A DNA stretch of 8,198 nucleotides from Archaeoglobales archaeon (GTDB lineage: Archaea > Halobacteriota > Archaeoglobi > Archaeoglobales > Archaeoglobaceae), in assembly GCA_003662985.1 (NCBI GenBank), contig QMZD01000064.1, positions 1 to 8,198 of the forward strand, in the 5' to 3' direction. This document shows, piece after piece, positions 5,947 to 8,198 of this stretch. Numbering within the stretch: the first letter of the stretch is position 1; each line of letters starts with the position of its first letter. Both the position numbers and the translations under genes were made by a program. A model generated the notes under the pieces. That model was given only the letters and a program-made list of their open reading frames with translations. It made no database searches and was not told the DNA's origin.

Positions 5947-6948
5947 TCATTGCATTTTCTCCTTCAACATCGAATACAACTCCTCTACCCTGCTGACAAC
6001 TTCTTCCTCTGAGAAACCCCTTTTCTTCGCAAGGTAAACGCTCCCTCCTGCACCAACTCCCTCTTTGACGTAGCCTCTCTCGTAATCCCTCAATCCCTTA
6101 AATTTAGATTTGCTGAAATCAAGCATTGCTGCGTAGTATTCTATCCCTATTTCCTCTGCTATTTCTTTGAAGGAGGAGGTTTTATCGTTCGCAACGTATT
6201 TCGTCGTGGCTATAGTGAATCTTGAGAGATTCTCTCCTAAAGCCTTCAAGGAGGCTGCAACGGCAAGCATCTGGCTTCCACCTGCCAACACAACCCTCTT
6301 TTTGAAACCCAGTGAGATACCCAAGACGGTTGCGAGCATTGGATCTCCAAATTCTGAAATGGCTATGAGTGGATCTCTTATACTCCCTTTCTCAATCCCA
6401 ACCCTTTTAAAGCCCTCCTCGATCACCTCCTCCTTAAGCTTCTGGGGATTCTGTGGTGAGGCTGAACTCGTTCTCGCATCGTAGCCTAAAGCTAACAGCA
6501 CAGCCTGAGCGGTGGTTGTACCTCCGGGAATACTCTCCCCAACAACAACCTCCTCGAGCCCCATTCTTTCCAGCTGAAATCCGAGCAATTTTGCTCTCTG
6601 AACGATCTCTTCAGCATTCTCCAAAGCTGGTTGCATTCTGAAATCTTTGCCAAATTTGTCTGTGATATCTACATACGGCGTTTTTGGAGGCAAAATCGAA
6701 CCCCCACGAACGGGGAGAATGCTGAAACCCGCCAATTCATAACTCGCTTTGGTTATTATCGCTGGGGTGGGATGCCCCTCGGGTGTCACAGGGATAGCAT
6801 CGATACTCAGAGGTTTGCCATAAAAAACGTACTCGACATCTGCTGGAGGTGTGTATTTGGTAAGTTCCGGCGATGCTCCCGCAACGGAAATCCCTGGAAT
6901 CGTCGCTATCTCTGTATTTGCAATCACTATAAGCATCAAATCCGACAT
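5947..6948 (-). CDS. cobT: Archaeal nicotinate-nucleotide:dimethylbenzimidazole phosphoribosyltransferase (CobT)
   Basis: Transfers phosphoribose from nicotinate mononucleotide to the lower-ligand base, giving alpha-ribazole phosphate for CobS. The 333-residue product matches the archaeal CobT branch in length and motifs: [11 protein letters not shown] from residue 137, EFGDPM from about 199, AGGSQM at 222-227 and KEGVGAGGS at 295-303. Glu296 in the last motif is probably the equivalent of the catalytic Glu317 of Salmonella CobT, by analogy with its EGSGA segment. The actual base used cannot be read from sequence. The ATG at 6948 lies about 27 bases from a minus-strand TATA box with no Shine-Dalgarno site, so the message is likely leaderless; Met5 (6936) is a less likely start. 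It is first in a cobT-cbiZ operon, with a palindrome between the TATA box and the start codon. Confidence 0.92.
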   Translation of the reverse strand: MSDLMLIVIANTEIATIPGISVAGASPELTKYTPPADVEYVFYGKPLSIDAIPVTPEGHPTPAIITKASYELAGFSILPVRGGSILPPKTPYVDITDKFGKDFRMQPALENAEEIVQRAKLLGFQLERMGLEEVVVGESIPGGTTTAQAVLLALGYDARTSSASPQNPQKLKEEVIEEGFKRVGIEKGSIRDPLIAISEFGDPMLATVLGISLGFKKRVVLAGGSQMLAVAASLKALGENLSRFTIATTKYVANDKTSSFKEIAEEIGIEYYAAMLDFSKSKFKGLRDYERGYVKEGVGAGGSVYLAKKRGFSEEEVVSRVEELYSMLKEKMQ

Positions 6949-6950
6949 GT

Positions 6951-6965
6951 TTGATTTGAAATCAA
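6951..6965. promoter_or_regulatory. Candidate cobamide-pathway operator, copy 2 (cobT-cbiZ)
   Basis: TTGATTTGAAATCAA is a perfect inverted repeat of two 7-base arms around a central G. It sits two bases before the cobT start codon and downstream of the TATA box, where a bound repressor would block initiation. A 13-of-15 match occurs at 718-732 in the cobS/cbiB promoter. Symmetry and recurrence are seen directly; function is inferred. Confidence 0.55.
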
Positions 6966-6969
6966 GACA

Positions 6970-6991
6970 ATTTAAATATTTTCTCTTTCTT
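6970..6991 (-). promoter_or_regulatory. BRE/TATA promoter of the cobT-cbiZ operon
   Basis: On the minus strand a purine-rich BRE-like GAAAGAGAAAA precedes TATTTAAAT (6970-6979 region). The box centre is about 27 bases from the cobT ATG, placing the transcription start at or next to the start codon. Confidence 0.6.
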
Positions 6992-7015
6992 TTATCTGAG
7001 TAATATTCGCTTTTT

Positions 7016-7035
7016 GAGAGAAAATTTTAAATATA
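7016..7035 (+). promoter_or_regulatory. BRE/TATA promoter of the PaaK-like gene
   Basis: A purine-rich GAGAGAAAA precedes TTTAAATATA (7026-7035), whose centre is about 27 bases before the ATG at 7057. No Shine-Dalgarno site is present, so a leaderless message is expected. It is separate from the divergent cobT promoter. Confidence 0.6.
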
Positions 7036-7056
7036 GTGGATTATTCCTAAAATTTT

Positions 7057-8198
7057 ATGCATAAGTTTGAAAAAGATGTTTATGCTCAGAAAAAAGAAAT
7101 AATGAAAAAGCAGGAGGAGAGACTTAGAAAGACCGTAAAGCTCGCTATGAACTGTAAATTCTATAAAGAGCGTTTGAAGGGTGTCGAGATAAAGAAAGCT
7201 GAAGATCTCGAGAAAATCCCTCTTACAACAAAAGAGGACTTGAGAAAAGCGTATCCTCTTGAAATGAGCTGCGTTAACAAAAGCGAGATAGTCAGGATTC
7301 AGATGAGCGGAGGCACGACTGGGACTCCTGTCATAATTCCCTACACTAGGAGAGATGTTGAACAGTGGAAGGAAATGCTTCTTAGGGCTTTCTTCCTTGC
7401 TGGAATCGAAAAGAAGGATGTAATTCAGATAACTCCCGCTTTTGGCTTATGGAATGGTGGTTTTGGTTTTCATTTTGCTGCGGATGCGATCGATGCGTTC
7501 ATAATTCCCATAGGGGCTGGAAACACGAGAAACCAGCTGAAATTCATGCGAGACTTTGGGACGACGGTTCTTTGCTCCACGGCGAGCTATCCTTTGAGGA
7601 TAGCGGAGGTTGCTGAGAGTATGGGCATCGATGTGGCTGAATTGCCGCTGAAGAAAATGTTGCTTGGAGCTGAGCCATGGAGCGAGGAAATGAGGAAGAA
7701 GATTGAGGAGACTTTCGATGTTAAGTCATTCGATATTCCTGGGCTTACGGAGATGGGAGGGGTCGGAACTGTAGGCTTTGAATGTCCAGAGAGAAACGGG
7801 ATTCATATATGGGAAGACAACTACATCGTCGAAATTGTCGATCCTGAGACGGGAGAGAGAGTAGAGGATGGAGAAGAAGGAGAGGTCGTTTACACCTCTA
7901 TAAACAGGGAGGCAATGCCGTTGCTTAGATACAGAAGCGGCGAGATCTCCGCTATTGTATCGAGGGAGAGATGCGAGTGCGGGATAGAGCATCTAACGAT
8001 AAAGAGAATTAGAGGGAGAACGGATGACACGGTGATCTACAAAGGTGTAAAGTTCTATCCTTCGGATGTGGAAAGTATCCTTTACTCCCATGGTGTCATT
8101 AACTACAAGATAGAGGCTGGAGAGAGGATAAAGATCGTTTACGAAGGCGATAGCAGTATTGTAGAAATGATTCTGGCGGACATCAAGGAATTTCTGGG
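7057..8198 (+). CDS. Phenylacetate-CoA ligase / coenzyme F390 synthetase-like adenylating enzyme, C-terminus cut by window edge
   Basis: AMP-forming ligase of the ANL superfamily, PaaK branch, which activates a carboxylate (or, in F390 synthetases, adenylylates coenzyme F420). The frame is open from the ATG at 7057 to the window end, giving 380 residues of an expected 420-440. Motifs: the P-loop-like SGGTTGTP at 84-91, GLTEMGG at 229-235 in the place of the usual YGxTE, RYRSGE at 291-296, a Cys-x-Cys-Gly pair (RCECG) typical of the branch, and the hinge IRGRTDDTVIYKG followed by FYPSDVE. Position 296 is Glu where the family normally has Asp. The true substrate cannot be told from the sequence; archaea carry several such paralogues. 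It is divergent from cobT with its own TATA box and may be unrelated to cobamide metabolism. Confidence 0.85.
   Translation, partial: MHKFEKDVYAQKKEIMKKQEERLRKTVKLAMNCKFYKERLKGVEIKKAEDLEKIPLTTKEDLRKAYPLEMSCVNKSEIVRIQMSGGTTGTPVIIPYTRRDVEQWKEMLLRAFFLAGIEKKDVIQITPAFGLWNGGFGFHFAADAIDAFIIPIGAGNTRNQLKFMRDFGTTVLCSTASYPLRIAEVAESMGIDVAELPLKKMLLGAEPWSEEMRKKIEETFDVKSFDIPGLTEMGGVGTVGFECPERNGIHIWEDNYIVEIVDPETGERVEDGEEGEVVYTSINREAMPLLRYRSGEISAIVSRERCECGIEHLTIKRIRGRTDDTVIYKGVKFYPSDVESILYSHGVINYKIEAGERIKIVYEGDSSIVEMILADIKEFL

Noticed and set aside
6167..6954. Plus-strand reading frames opposite cobT
   Set aside because: Antisense shadows of a well-conserved cobT; no promoter or ribosome site found for them.
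7726..7992. Minus-strand reading frame opposite the PaaK-like gene
   Set aside because: Shadow of a coding frame that carries intact ANL motifs.

Overview
The window reads as archaeal DNA, probably from a euryarchaeon of the Archaeoglobales type (Archaeoglobus, Ferroglobus or Geoglobus). That genus-level placement is an inference. The evidence is an archaeal-type CobT, TATA/BRE-like boxes about 24-27 bases before several start codons with no Shine-Dalgarno site (leaderless transcripts), a CbiZ amidohydrolase, and moderate GC with AT-rich intergenic gaps. Genes are packed tightly; no gap exceeds about 110 bases. I found no tRNA, rRNA, CRISPR array or insertion sequence.

Layout. 1-684 (-): cobS, cut by the left edge. 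744-1622 (+): cbiB, divergent from cobS with a 59-base shared promoter. 1671-2024 (+): a CadC/SmtB-type ArsR-family metal sensor. 2026-4135 (+): a Zn/Cd-type P1B ATPase whose frame is broken by one extra base at about 3833. 4243-5253 (+): a CobD-like threonine-phosphate decarboxylase. 5306-5929 (-) and 5947-6948 (-): cbiZ and archaeal cobT, a two-gene operon convergent with cobD. 7057 to the right edge (+): a phenylacetate-CoA ligase/F390-synthetase-like adenylating enzyme, divergent from cobT.

How they work together. Five genes form the late cobamide and salvage pathway. CbiZ hydrolyses adenosylcobinamide to adenosylcobyric acid, and CobD makes aminopropanol phosphate. CbiB joins these to adenosylcobinamide phosphate, CobT makes alpha-ribazole phosphate, and CobS closes the nucleotide loop. 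The guanylyltransferase (CobY) expected between CbiB and CobS is not in the window. The sensor and ATPase form a separate metal-resistance module with its own operator, sitting inside the cobamide cluster.

The most interesting signals not explained by the genes are: (i) a 15-base palindrome TTGATTTGAAATCAA before cobT, matched at 13 of 15 positions in the cobS/cbiB promoter, a candidate cobamide-pathway operator; (ii) a perfect 16-base palindrome between the TATA box and ATG of the metal sensor; (iii) a single-base frameshift in the ATPase GDGxNDAP motif; (iv) repeated in-frame 9-base tandem duplications in three different genes.
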